DNA from: Terriglobus sp. RCC_193
Lineage (GTDB): Bacteria > Acidobacteriota > Terriglobia > Terriglobales > Acidobacteriaceae
Assembly (NCBI RefSeq): GCF_041355105.1
Contig: NZ_JBFUPK010000004.1
Span: forward strand, 62,001-126,000
Reading direction: 5' to 3'
Length of the DNA: 64,000 bases
Below are positions 14,639-23,132 of the stretch, piece after piece. Under the pieces are notes generated by a model. It saw only the letters and a list, made by a program, of their open reading frames with translations. It made no database searches and was not told the origin of the DNA. Every line of letters starts with the position of its first letter. Within the stretch, counting starts at the first letter, position 1. Both the position numbers and the translations under genes were made by a program.

Positions 14639-14848
14639 ATGAATCGCTTGGGGCTGCACTTTGTATTTTGGATCGTTGCAACGGGTTGTGCGCTGGCACA
14701 GGTGTCTGCCGGTGTTGAGCGGCCTGCGTTTGATGTTGCTTCGGTGCGACCGAGTAAGGCAGGTGGGACGCAGCGTTCGAATGTGCCGTTAGATTCTGCG
14801 ATTCGTTTTCTGATTGTCGATCGTGTGGAACGGCCTACTGAAAATTAG
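14639..14848 (+). pseudogene. Internally deleted TIGR03435-family gene
   Basis: Only 69 residues. The front is a signal peptide and RPAFDVASVRPSK, the N-terminal signature of TIGR03435 proteins. The back is FLIVDRVERPTEN, their C-terminal signature. The roughly 200 residues that normally separate these are missing without a frame break. The full-length relative at 35081-35917 shows the same two ends (RPSFEVASVR and LLVIDHVEKPSDN). An in-frame deletion is the simplest explanation. A functional mini-protein cannot be excluded. Confidence 0.7.
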
Positions 14849-14876
14849 TGGGTATCGGCTTCCTGGATGCATCGTA

Positions 14877-15312
14877 AAGCGGGAGAGGAATGCAGGTCCC
14901 CTTCGCTTCGCTCGAGGGCATGCTTCGGCTTCGCTCAGGATGACGCGCTCTGCGCGTATGAGCTTCGCTTTGCGAAGCTGGTGCTTTTGTGCAACGGAAT
15001 GGAATTAACTTTGTGGCAGATGAGCGTCGCTGGGATTCTTCGCTTTGCTCAGAATGACGATTCTACGAATCGTATGAGCGTCGCTTTCGCGAAGCTGGTT
15101 TGCGTTTGTGGCTGGAAGAGTTCGGCTGTATTGGCGCGGTTGAGTGCGTTGGGATTCCCATTCGCTCCGCTCAGGGCATGCTTCGCTCTGCTCAGAGTAA
15201 CGGCTAAGGGGCCACAATCGGAAGTTCCAATAGAAAACACGCGTCCGTGGGCTGTTGGGTCGCGCTCTGAGCGATAACCCAGGTTAGCTTCGCGAACCTG
15301 GGGCACCCGATC
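14877..15312. repeat. Intergenic multi-hairpin repeat block 5
   Basis: Several modules in a row. Hairpins include ACGCGC-TCT-GCGCGT (14943-14957) and ACGATTC-TAC-GAATCGT (15057-15073). The block ends in CCCAGGTT-agcttcgcg-AACCTGGG followed by GCACCC. Extra pieces reading GGGCATGCTTCG are inserted after two of the cores. No gene is supported. Confidence 0.8.
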
Positions 15313-15336
15313 CTGCTTTCGTACTCGTTGAAGAAA

Positions 15337-16215
15337 TTAACGGCGGGAGCGGGTGCGTTGCCATTCGCGATAGGCTTCGCTTTTGCCGATGCCGAGGTCT
15401 TTGGCGACCTGCTTGAGCGCATCTTTTTCGCTGATGCCAGTGCCGATGAGACGGCGGACCTGGTCCGAGAGGCTTGTGGTGGATTCGTTTTGTTCGCTGA
15501 GAATTTTGCCGGAGAGCAGCAGCACCATTTCACCGCGGATGTTTTCGCGTGACTGCACCGTGGTGCGGACTTCGCTGGCAGTGCCGCGTAGAAATTCTTC
15601 GTGCAGCTTGGTTAACTCGCGTGCGAGGGCGATGGTGTGTTGCGGGCCGAAGACGGCTTCCACATCGACGAGTGTTTCTGTGATGCGATGTGGTGTTTCA
15701 TAGAAGATCTGTGTGCCGGATTCACTTGCGGCTTTGAGTGTGTCACGCAGTGATTCGAGGGCGGTGCGGCGTTCGCCGGCCTTGGATGGCAGGAAGCCGT
15801 GGAAGGCGAAGCGTTCCGTGGGCAGGCCGCTGGCTGTGAGCGCGCTGAGGACGGCGTTGGCTCCGGGTACGGGATAGACGGCGATGCCTGCTGCAACGGC
15901 GGCGCGCACGATCTCTTCACCGGGATCGGCGATGCCGGGCATGCCCGCGTCACTGACGACGGCGATGCGGGCGCCTTCGCGGAGTGCATTCACTAATTCT
16001 TCGGAGCGGCCACGCTCGTTGTGCAGGTGATAGCTGACAGTCGGCGTGGTGATGCCGAAGTGGTTCAGCAGCTTCTGTGTCTGGCGCGTGTCTTCGCAGG
16101 CGATGCGGTCGGCTGTGCGGAGGATGCGAAGGGCGCGGAGGGTGATGTCTTCAAGGTTGCCGATGGGCGTGGCGACGAGATAGAGGCCGGGCGCGAGTGG
16201 CGCGTCGTTACTCAT
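15337..16215 (-). CDS. rsmI: 16S rRNA (cytidine1402-2'-O)-methyltransferase
   Basis: Methylates the 2'-OH of C1402 in the decoding centre of 16S rRNA using S-adenosylmethionine. The tetrapyrrole-methylase-like fold shows LYLVATPIGNLEDITLRAL, CEDTRQTQKLL, VSDAGMPGIADPG and PVPGANAVLSALTASGLP in the expected order. At 292 residues it matches the family. ATG at 16215 is chosen because it gives the normal N-terminus. The gene overlaps the end of the M50-like gene by eight bases, so the two are likely co-transcribed. The basic tail (EWQRTRSRR) follows an RsmI-type C-terminal helical domain. Confidence 0.95.
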   Translation of the reverse strand: MSNDAPLAPGLYLVATPIGNLEDITLRALRILRTADRIACEDTRQTQKLLNHFGITTPTVSYHLHNERGRSEELVNALREGARIAVVSDAGMPGIADPGEEIVRAAVAAGIAVYPVPGANAVLSALTASGLPTERFAFHGFLPSKAGERRTALESLRDTLKAASESGTQIFYETPHRITETLVDVEAVFGPQHTIALARELTKLHEEFLRGTASEVRTTVQSRENIRGEMVLLLSGKILSEQNESTTSLSDQVRRLIGTGISEKDALKQVAKDLGIGKSEAYREWQRTRSRR

Positions 16216-17326
16216 CGTCGCCGGACCTTGCAGCAGCCAGTTCAGTGACGCGTCGTGCATTGCCCAGCATGGACATGGATTGCGTGAGGCTGTTGGGCGT
16301 GAGGATGCCGATGAGTTTTTCTTCGTGCATGACGGAGACAAGCTGCGCTTCGCGGTTTTTCTGCATGCGTTCCAGCGCGGGCAGAAGAAGGTCGTCGGCG
16401 GAGACGACTTCGACGGTGCGTGTCATGACACCCTGAACGTATCCGTTGCCGTCGGCGCGGAGGGCCTGCGCGAGTGTGTCGCGATGGATGGAGCCGACGA
16501 GGATGGGGCCGCGCACCACGGGGAAGACATCCTGCAGGGAGTGGACGCTGCGGCGGAGGGCGTCTTCCAGGGTGTCGGATGCGGAGAGCGTGGCGAAGTC
16601 GGTAAGCATGACTTCGGCTGCGGTGACGGTTCCGGCGGCCTGCTGGCCAAGGCGGGTGATGGCATCGCCGCGGCTGGAGAGCAGCAGCGAGCAGCCCATG
16701 ACGATGAGCCACGCGTTGGTGAGCGCTGCGCCAAGGATGATGAGCAGCAGAGCCAGGGCGTGCGAAACACCCGCGGAGGCGCGCACACCGGGATCGTTGC
16801 CCCGGATGCGACGGAATTGGCGACGCAACACGATACCGGCATCCAGCGGCCATGCGGGAAGCAGGTGCAGGCCGCCAAGCAGCACCTGCGCCCAGATGGC
16901 GGAGCGCAGAAGATGTTGCGGCGTGACCCACGGCTGCGCGAAGAGGTTAATGGCAGGTGTTGCTGCGTACATCAGCAGCGCCATGGTGATGCCTGCGGCA
17001 AAGTTGGAGAGCGGACCGGAGAGAGCGATGAAACGTTCGCCGCGTGTGCTGGCGTTAAGAGAACGTTCTTCCGTGGGTGCGGAGCCGGTGGGGAGCAGCA
17101 GCAGGTGGTCCACCGCGAATCCCGCAGATGCCGTGGCCAGGCCGTGGCCCACCTCGCGCACGATGACCGCTGACAGCAGAAGCAGCCAGAGGCCGAAGCC
17201 ACGCATGCCGCTGCCGTCCAGAAGCGAGGACAGCATGATGATGATGGGCAGAGAAAGAACGAAGATGGCGTGAAGACGAACCTCAACGCCAAAGTATTTG
17301 CCCAGAGTGATCGACCATCCACGCAT
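16208..17326 (-). CDS. M50 site-2-protease-like membrane protein with CBS domains, altered zinc motif
   Basis: A 372-residue membrane protein related to SpoIVFB/Rip-type intramembrane metalloproteases. It starts with MRGWSITLGKYFGVEVRLH, typical of the group. The zinc motif HExxH is replaced by R57-E58-V59-G60-H61. The second motif is LLPAWPLDAG, keeping the Asp (162) of the usual NxxPxPxLDGG. About six transmembrane segments precede a tail (about 225-373) with two CBS domains, which bind adenine nucleotides in other proteins. The missing first His suggests a non-proteolytic or altered enzyme. It overlaps rsmI. Upstream lies a seven-copy GGGAACA repeat. Confidence 0.85.
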   Translation of the reverse strand: MRGWSITLGKYFGVEVRLHAIFVLSLPIIIMLSSLLDGSGMRGFGLWLLLLSAVIVREVGHGLATASAGFAVDHLLLLPTGSAPTEERSLNASTRGERFIALSGPLSNFAAGITMALLMYAATPAINLFAQPWVTPQHLLRSAIWAQVLLGGLHLLPAWPLDAGIVLRRQFRRIRGNDPGVRASAGVSHALALLLIILGAALTNAWLIVMGCSLLLSSRGDAITRLGQQAAGTVTAAEVMLTDFATLSASDTLEDALRRSVHSLQDVFPVVRGPILVGSIHRDTLAQALRADGNGYVQGVMTRTVEVVSADDLLLPALERMQKNREAQLVSVMHEEKLIGILTPNSLTQSMSMLGNARRVTELAAARSGDDE

Positions 17327-17351
17327 GTTGGATTGATTGTAGTTTCTTTCA

Positions 17352-17400
17352 GGGAACAGGGAACAGGGAACAGGGAACAGGGAACAGGGAACAGGGAACA
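17352..17400. repeat. Seven tandem copies of GGGAACA
   Basis: A perfect 7-base microsatellite of 49 bases in the 127-base space between the divergent M50-like and rsmD genes. Slippage would move promoter elements or leader lengths in steps of seven bases. Confidence 0.95.
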
Positions 17401-17453
17401 GGATTGGTTTCGCGGCTTTGGTGGATGCTGCCGGTTTTTCATAGAATGGGTTT

Positions 17454-18017
17454 ATGCGTGTGATTGCAGGAACGTACCGTTCGCGGGTGCTGGCAGCGCC
17501 GAAGGGGCTGGCTACGCGGCCCACGAGTGACCGACTGCGCGAGACTCTTTTTAATGTGATTGCGGCACGGGTGCCGGGTGCTGTGTTTGCTGATCTGTAT
17601 GCCGGTTCCGGTGCGGTCGGCATTGAGTCGATTTCGCGCGGCGCGGCAGAGGTTTTCTTTGCAGAAAAACATACCGCGGCGCTGTCGGCGATTCGCGGGA
17701 ATCTGCGGACACTTGGGATTGCGGGCGGATTCCAGGTGGAGGCGGGTGGGACTGCGCCGTTGTTGAAGCGGCTGGCGGGAAAGCCGCTGGACTTGGTGTT
17801 TCTGGATCCGCCGTATGACGAGGTGGAGGAGTATCGCAAGACGCTGACGATGCTGGGCGATGCGGGGAATGAACTGGTGAATGCCGATTCACTGGTGATC
17901 GCAGAACATACGCGCAAGCAGGTGTTGCAGGACCGCTATGGTGTTTTGCAGCGGACGCGGACTCTGGTGCAGGGCGATGCTGCGCTGAGTTTTTATGCCG
18001 TGGAGAGCTTGGATTAG
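17454..18017 (+). CDS. rsmD: 16S rRNA (guanine966-N2)-methyltransferase
   Basis: Methylates G966 of 16S rRNA in the small subunit. The 187-residue Rossmann methyltransferase opens with MRVIAGTYRSRVLAAPKG and TRPTSDRLRETLFNVI, both diagnostic of RsmD. The SAM-binding loop is DLYAGSGAVGIE and the catalytic motif is LVFLDPPYD. It is divergent from the M50-like gene. A repeat block follows the stop codon directly, so no downstream partner is evident. Confidence 0.95.
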   Translation: MRVIAGTYRSRVLAAPKGLATRPTSDRLRETLFNVIAARVPGAVFADLYAGSGAVGIESISRGAAEVFFAEKHTAALSAIRGNLRTLGIAGGFQVEAGGTAPLLKRLAGKPLDLVFLDPPYDEVEEYRKTLTMLGDAGNELVNADSLVIAEHTRKQVLQDRYGVLQRTRTLVQGDAALSFYAVESLD

Positions 18018-18019
18018 AA

Positions 18020-18490
18020 ACTTTGGGACGCGCTTTGCGCGTTGGATCGAGCTTCGCTCGATGCCCAGGTTAGCTTCGCGAACCTGGGGCACCCGGTTTG
18101 GCTGCCGATGTGTTTCGGCTTCCTGATGCGTTGTAGAGGGCTGAGAGGAATGCAGGTCCTTCGGCTTCGCTCAGGATGACGGCCTTTAGCCGTTTGAGCT
18201 TCGCTGATGACGCACTTCGTGCGTGCGAGCTTCGTTTTCGCGAAGCTGGTTTGGGTTCTTTGGCTGGAAGGGGTTCAGCTTGTTGGCGCGAATGAAGTGT
18301 GTGGGGATTCTTCGCTTCGCTCAGAATGACACGCTTTGTTCGCATGAGCTTTGCTGATGACGCATTTTGTGTGTACGAGCTTCGTTTTCGCGAAGCTGGT
18401 TTGGGTTCGCTCAGGTATAAGCGATGACGACCTTGTTCCTGCGAACTTCGCCTGAGGACGCATCTCGACTTTCGCTGAGGACGCATCTCG
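18020..18490. repeat. Intergenic multi-hairpin repeat block 6
   Basis: The richest block. Stems include CGCGC-TTT-GCGCG, ATCGAGC-TTC-GCTCGAT, the CCCAGGTT/AACCTGGG stem, ACGGC-CTTTA-GCCGT (18179-18193), ACGCAC-TTC-GTGCGT (18210-18224) and ACGCAT-TTT-GTGTGT (18360-18374, with G-U pairs). Stem sequences differ but pairing is kept. Near its end GAGGACGCATCTCGAC occurs twice about 30 bases apart. No gene is supported. Confidence 0.85.
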
Positions 18491-18513
18491 ACCTTGCCTG
18501 GAGCGACTTCGGA

Positions 18514-19083
18514 TTAAGGGTTGAAGCCGCCGCCGGTCAGGGTTTGGGTGCGCAGGTCGAGTGCGAAGGGGAACTCCTGGTCGGAGGGCATGTGCCAGCC
18601 TTTGCCGTGGAGGATGGTGCCGTCCACTGTGACTTCCGTGACGCCTTCCCAGGTGAGTTTGGGGCTTTGCCACATGCCGTCTGCGGTGAGGATGATGGCG
18701 TCATGGAAGCCGATGAGGACGAGCGACTCGGCTTCGGGAGCGGCGTGGACGCTGACTACAGGCCGGATCGGCAACAGCGCGGTGGATTCGGGATGGCTGG
18801 CGGGGATGCGATAGGCATAGCCGCCGGCGACCGCTAGGAGATGGTCTGGGTTGGGCGTGGACCAGAGGCCGGCGGCCAGGTTTTTGTCCGAGAAGCCGAG
18901 TGCGCACTGGGCGACGAAGTTTGATCCCTCCGCGGGTTTTACGTTGAGCCAGAGAGCGCCGCGGGCGAGCGCGTCCTCTTCGCCAGCAATTGCGTGTGGA
19001 AAGACGAAGTGGCGCGTTGGCATGATCATGGGCGGGCCGTTGAGGATCGCCGCCTGCCAGGTGTGGGGAAAAGAATCGGTCAT
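18514..19083 (-). CDS. Conserved hypothetical protein
   Basis: A protein of 189 residues with no recognised family. It has no signal peptide or membrane segment and is rich in short beta-strand-like stretches (ALWLNVKP, HLLAVAGGYAYRIP, ESLVLIGFHDAIILTAD), suggesting a beta-propeller or beta-sandwich fold. Its ATG overlaps the thiL stop codon in an ATGA junction, so it is translationally coupled to thiL. A connection to thiamine metabolism is possible only by context. Repeated mentions of a value (LVLIGFHDAIILTADGMW) do not identify a substrate. Confidence 0.75.
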   Translation of the reverse strand: MTDSFPHTWQAAILNGPPMIMPTRHFVFPHAIAGEEDALARGALWLNVKPAEGSNFVAQCALGFSDKNLAAGLWSTPNPDHLLAVAGGYAYRIPASHPESTALLPIRPVVSVHAAPEAESLVLIGFHDAIILTADGMWQSPKLTWEGVTEVTVDGTILHGKGWHMPSDQEFPFALDLRTQTLTGGGFNP

Positions 19084-20054
19084 AGTGAGTGTTCCCATCC
19101 GGCGGGCTGCAGCCGTTCTGCTGTGCCGTTGCTGCGGAGTGTGATGGCTTTGCCGCGGACGATTGCGCCGATGCGGGTGATTGGTGTGCTGCCGATACTG
19201 CGGGGGATTTTGCTGCTGGCTGGCGCGGTAAAGAGAAGCTGGTAGTCCTCGCCACCGTGCAGGGCATGGTGCAGAGCGTCTTCCTTGTTGTTCAGGAGTG
19301 GGTGCAGCGGCAGGGCGTCTGCTTCGACGATTGCGCCGACGCGGGACTCTTCGCAGAGATGTGCGAGGTCGGTGGAGAGGCCGTCGCTGATGTCGATGGC
19401 AGCGGAGGCGAGGTTGCGGAGGCGCTGGCCTGCGCGGAGTTGCGGCTGCGGGTAAAGGTGTGGGTGGTCGGCGGCAGGGTTAGCGTTGCGGAAACTGCGG
19501 GGGGAGCTTGCCAGCGCGGCCAGTTCGGCGGACGCACCTCCGAGATAGCCGGTGACGTAGAGGCTGTCGCCGGGACGTGCCTTGCTGCGACGGAGTTCCG
19601 TGCCTGCCGGGGTGGAGCCGAGGAGAACGATGTCCGCGAGGATGGCGTCGCCGGGGGCGGTGGAGGTGTCACCGCCTGCCAGGGGTGTTTTGGTTTGTTT
19701 CGCCAGATGGAGCAAGCCACCAAGAAAGCCGTCGAGCCACTTGCGGTTGGCGGCGCGGCGGGTGAAACCGGTGGGCAGGGCCAGCGACAGGAAGGCGGCC
19801 ATCGGGTGCGCGCCCATGGCGGCAAGGTCGCTCAGGCCGCGCGCCAGGCAGCGGTGTCCGGCGGAGGCGGCAGGGTGCCAATCGCGACGGAAATGGCGGC
19901 CTTCCAGTGAAAAGTCAGTGGTTACGAGGATGTCGTGGCCTTTGGGGGGGCGCAGGACAGCGCAGTCGTCGCCGATGCCGAGGCGGACCGTGCCGCCGGG
20001 GTGTCCGGCGCGATTGCGAAGGTCACGGATGAATTGGAGTTCGCCGCTGGCCAC
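19080..20054 (-). CDS. thiL: Thiamine-monophosphate kinase
   Basis: Phosphorylates thiamine monophosphate to the cofactor thiamine diphosphate in the cytoplasm. A 324-residue AIR-synthase-like fold with RLGIGDDCAVLRPP (metal and ATP site), VTTDFSLEGRHFR, LSDLAAMGAHP and AIDISDGLSTDLAHLCEES, the last being the ThiL DISDGL signature. The gene is divergent from the M23 peptidase gene across about 230 bases. Its stop codon overlaps the next gene's start (ATGA). No thiamine biosynthesis genes or TPP riboswitch are seen nearby. Confidence 0.93.
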   Translation of the reverse strand: MASGELQFIRDLRNRAGHPGGTVRLGIGDDCAVLRPPKGHDILVTTDFSLEGRHFRRDWHPAASAGHRCLARGLSDLAAMGAHPMAAFLSLALPTGFTRRAANRKWLDGFLGGLLHLAKQTKTPLAGGDTSTAPGDAILADIVLLGSTPAGTELRRSKARPGDSLYVTGYLGGASAELAALASSPRSFRNANPAADHPHLYPQPQLRAGQRLRNLASAAIDISDGLSTDLAHLCEESRVGAIVEADALPLHPLLNNKEDALHHALHGGEDYQLLFTAPASSKIPRSIGSTPITRIGAIVRGKAITLRSNGTAERLQPAGWEHSL

Positions 20055-20284
20055 GTCTTTGAGGATACCGGTGAAAAAGTTCGTCTTTCCGCAAACGTGG
20101 CGCGTATTTAGTAGTGTCGGGAAAAGAATTCGCAGAACTCTTACCGTTGGTTAGGCAACCCGTGTTTACCAGAGAGCTTCCGGGGCGGTAGACTTGAACT
20201 ACCGGCACGATCTGGTAACTCGCATTTCTGAATCGGCATCGGCGAATCGCATTTCGCTGGTCCGTTTCGCAGGATGAGCTTGGT

Positions 20285-21292
20285 TTGAAGAAGAGTTTTT
20301 ACGTCGTACTGGTTTCGCGCGAGGAAGACGGATCGTTGCGCAGGGTTCCTGTGCCGCTGAAATTTGCCTGGGTGTTTGCAGGCGCGGCGGTGGTGGGCCT
20401 GTTCACGATTGCCGGTCTGGCTGGATCGTATTCGCGTATGTTGCTGAAAACGGAGCGGTTTAACCAGCTTCGGCAGGAACACAATACGCTTCTGGGCGAT
20501 TACGCGAAGCTACAGAAACGCGAGCATGAGAAGGAAGTTCAGGCTGCGTCGCTGGGTGCGCTGGCCAGCGAGGTTTCCGCACTGTACGGCCTGACCGCGA
20601 AGGGCATTGCCAGCAGCACGCAGGGCGTGTTCGGGCGCGGCCGGAAGTCTGCAGGAACGGAGACGGCTACCGTCATTGCGACACCGGAGACCGCCTCGCC
20701 GGACAGCAGTTTCAGCAACGCGAATTATTACAAGTCGCTGCAGGCGTTTTATTCGTTGCGGAATACGGCGATGGATGGCTCCATGACGCGGGCGATTTCG
20801 AACAGCTTTGCGCCTTCCGGGCTGGGCAATTTCGGTGTTGGACCCAATCTGATGGGCAGCAACATGCCAACGCTGTGGCCGGTATTGGGTTCCATTTCGT
20901 CTCCTTTTGGGGCACGGCAGGATCCGATTCTGGGGAATGGCGAAGGTGAGTTCCACAAGGGCGTGGACATCTCTGCACCGTATGGCACGCCCATCCGCGC
21001 GACTGCCGATGGTGTGGTGCAGATGGCTGGCATGGGGAACGGCTACGGTCGCGAAGTGGTGATCAACCACGGCGGCGGCGTGGAGACGACCTATGCGCAC
21101 ATGTCCGGCTTCCACGTTTCGGCGGGTGAGCAGGTGGTGCGCGGACAGATCATCGGCTACGTGGGTACCAGTGGCCGGTCGACCGGAGCGCATGTTCACT
21201 ACGAGGTGCGGCTGCGGAATGTACCGGTGAATCCACATAAGTATCTGCGGATCTCAGCGAATGAGATCGGCAGCGAGGTTGCCAGCCGGTAG
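20285..21292 (+). CDS. M23-family peptidoglycan endopeptidase (LytM domain), membrane-anchored
   Basis: Zinc endopeptidase that probably cuts peptidoglycan cross-bridges, or activates amidases, in the periplasm. A 335-residue protein: an N-terminal transmembrane segment (about 22-47), a coiled-coil region (about 55-90), a linker, then the M23 domain (about 200-325). Zinc/catalytic motifs: GEFHKGVDISAPYGTPI, VVINHGGGVETTYAHMS and THVHYEVR-like AHVHYEVRLR. The start is TTG, supported by AGGA ten bases upstream and by the N-terminus MKKSFYVVLVSREEDGSLRR common in these proteins. A strong terminator follows. Confidence 0.92.
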   Translation: MKKSFYVVLVSREEDGSLRRVPVPLKFAWVFAGAAVVGLFTIAGLAGSYSRMLLKTERFNQLRQEHNTLLGDYAKLQKREHEKEVQAASLGALASEVSALYGLTAKGIASSTQGVFGRGRKSAGTETATVIATPETASPDSSFSNANYYKSLQAFYSLRNTAMDGSMTRAISNSFAPSGLGNFGVGPNLMGSNMPTLWPVLGSISSPFGARQDPILGNGEGEFHKGVDISAPYGTPIRATADGVVQMAGMGNGYGREVVINHGGGVETTYAHMSGFHVSAGEQVVRGQIIGYVGTSGRSTGAHVHYEVRLRNVPVNPHKYLRISANEIGSEVASR

Positions 21293-21314
21293 CGTTGAAT
21301 ATTTAAAGGAAAGA

Positions 21315-21343
21315 GAAAGGCCGCTCTGCCTGAGCGGCCTTTC
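21315..21343 (+). terminator. Intrinsic terminator after the M23 peptidase gene
   Basis: Stem GAAAGGCCGCT / AGCGGCCTTTC with a seven-base loop and a short T-rich tail, 22 bases after the stop codon. Its symmetric ends mean it could also act for the convergent lipoprotein gene. Confidence 0.85.
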
Positions 21344-21370
21344 TTATGTGTGTTTCGTTAAAACGCCTGT

Positions 21371-21919
21371 TTAACGGACGCCGATGGGGCGACCGTTATT
21401 CCACTCGTCGGCGACGACGCCGATGGAGCTCAGCGTGTCCATGGCTTTTTCCATGTTGATGCGAAGCTGGTGGCGGGCTGCTTCCGGTGCGTCATGCGCT
21501 TCTTCAATGGCGACGACGCGGCCGTAGGGCCATGCTTCCTTGGGAATCGCGTTAAGTGCCTCCGCCAGATTGGTGGGATCAATGTTCAGGATCTGGCGTC
21601 GTGCGGCCTCCGGGCGCAGCATGGTGCCCTTACCCAGATCGCTGGGGTTGGCATCCGGCATGAGCACGTGGAGTGTGATCATCTTTTCCTGCACGGTGAG
21701 CGAAGGGTTCTGCCAGCCGGAGATGGAACTCACGGACATGTACAGGGTCTTGGAGGGCGGCGGAATCTGCGCCAGGTCGCGGCGCGCATCGTTCGCCTGC
21801 GAAACGGCTTCACGGCTGGCTTCTGCCGCGGAGGCGGGCTTGCTGTGGCAACCGGTCAGGGGGACGAGGGCAACGGCAGAGAGGAGAAGAAGGGCGGAGG
21901 TACGCACATCCTCAAGCAT
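21371..21919 (-). CDS. Putative lipoprotein of unknown function
   Basis: A protein of 182 residues with a lipoprotein signal: hydrophobic LLLLSAVALVPLTGC gives a lipobox LTGC with Cys at about residue 24. The mature part is helical and charged (AEASREAVSQANDARRDLAQ; AARHQLRINMEKAMDTL), with a central beta region (KMITLHVLMPD). No family is recognised. It is convergent with the M23 gene and downstream of no obvious operon partner. The start at 21919 could be replaced by a nearer codon without changing the lipobox. Confidence 0.75.
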   Translation of the reverse strand: MLEDVRTSALLLLSAVALVPLTGCHSKPASAAEASREAVSQANDARRDLAQIPPPSKTLYMSVSSISGWQNPSLTVQEKMITLHVLMPDANPSDLGKGTMLRPEAARRQILNIDPTNLAEALNAIPKEAWPYGRVVAIEEAHDAPEAARHQLRINMEKAMDTLSSIGVVADEWNNGRPIGVR

Positions 21920-21974
21920 AGCAACGGAGGCCGCATAGATTGCAGCAGAAAATGGGCGAAGGAGCCGATTTTTG

Positions 21975-22838
21975 TTACACGGTGGTAATGTTGCCGTTCA
22001 CTCCGTTGGGGAAGAACGCGCCCTTGGTGGTGCCGGTGGCGGTGTTGTTGTACAGAATGGCCAGTGTCTGCGACGTGGAACGCTGGTAGGCGAAGCCATT
22101 GAAGGTGTTGGTCTGGCCGGGAACGCCGTTGGCTGCGGTGTTAAAGAAACCGCCAGCCGCCGTTGTGGGACCTTGCTGGGCGAGCGCTACGGTGCCGGGA
22201 TCGCCCGGCTTGATGTCGTAGCCGTCCGCCGGAACATAACCAGGAAGACTGCTGGGATAGCCGGAATTCTGCTGGATGGCGACGAGGCGCAGCGCGCCAG
22301 CATGGAAGCCCTCTGCAGCAAGCATCTGGGCCAGCGCAGTGGAGTTTGTGCTGCTGAGCCTTGCCATGATGCCTGCGTAGGCCGTTACACCGACGTCCTC
22401 CAGCAGGCGGGCGATGGGAATGATGTTGGAGGCATTGATGGCCGTGATGGCAGAAAGATTGAGTTGCGGTCGTGCGATGGCAAGGCCACTGCCGATGGCG
22501 GTTCGTAACGCAGAGACATGGGCAGTCTCATCAAAATAAATTTCAGCGAAGAGGTCGGCGATCTGCTGGTTGGGGAAGGTCAACTGCGCAGGAGCACCTG
22601 TAGGCGCAGGGCCACCGCCCGTCAGGGAACTGTCCAGATCCTTGCCGGTGACGACGTAGGAATACAGCGTGGCCTGCAGATACTCAATGTTCAGGGCGAA
22701 GTTCAGCGTATCGATTTCCGGTTGGGTTGCTGCATCGACGTAGGGTGTTGGGTCGCCGCATCCAACGGTGATCGCTGCTGCTCCGGCGATGCCTGCACAA
22801 CTCAGAAATCGGCGCCTGCTCAGAAGATCGTCCGTCAT
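21975..22838 (-). CDS. Ferritin-like domain protein with Tat lipoprotein signal
   Basis: A 287-residue exported protein of the Ferritin_2/DUF4439-like group common in Acidobacteria. The ATG at 22838 gives SRRRFLSCAG (twin-arginine) followed by ITVGCGD, a possible lipobox. The body is a four-helix bundle. Metal-ligand candidates are the Glu in ALNIEYLQATLYSY, the Glu and His in YFDETAHVSAL, and the Glu and His in AAEGFHAGAL. The role may be iron or other di-metal chemistry in the periplasm; desiccation-related relatives exist. The C-terminal tail (about 200-287) is Gly/Thr/Asn-rich. It is divergent from the carbonic anhydrase gene. Confidence 0.85.
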   Translation of the reverse strand: MTDDLLSRRRFLSCAGIAGAAAITVGCGDPTPYVDAATQPEIDTLNFALNIEYLQATLYSYVVTGKDLDSSLTGGGPAPTGAPAQLTFPNQQIADLFAEIYFDETAHVSALRTAIGSGLAIARPQLNLSAITAINASNIIPIARLLEDVGVTAYAGIMARLSSTNSTALAQMLAAEGFHAGALRLVAIQQNSGYPSSLPGYVPADGYDIKPGDPGTVALAQQGPTTAAGGFFNTAANGVPGQTNTFNGFAYQRSTSQTLAILYNNTATGTTKGAFFPNGVNGNITTV

Positions 22839-23132
22839 GTTTTTCTTCGCGCCGGATATCGAAACGTCTACCATGTTGCCATTGTCTCCCGTACAACGTA
22901 GCCGTGAAAAATTGCATCACCCTGTTCTTTCCGTGAAAGGATAAGTCCGTGGCCGTTGCGCACTTAGAGGGCAAAACAGGTGGAAGTGTTGCAACCAAAC
23001 GTATGCTTTCATGAGAAAAGCATCAGCGTCCGGTAAGCGCACAGAGACCGCTGCCTGAAAGCAAATTTTGCTTCCGTTGAGTGAGTTCATGCGTACAAAA
23101 CACACTGGATACTTTCCGCAGGAGATGGATGA

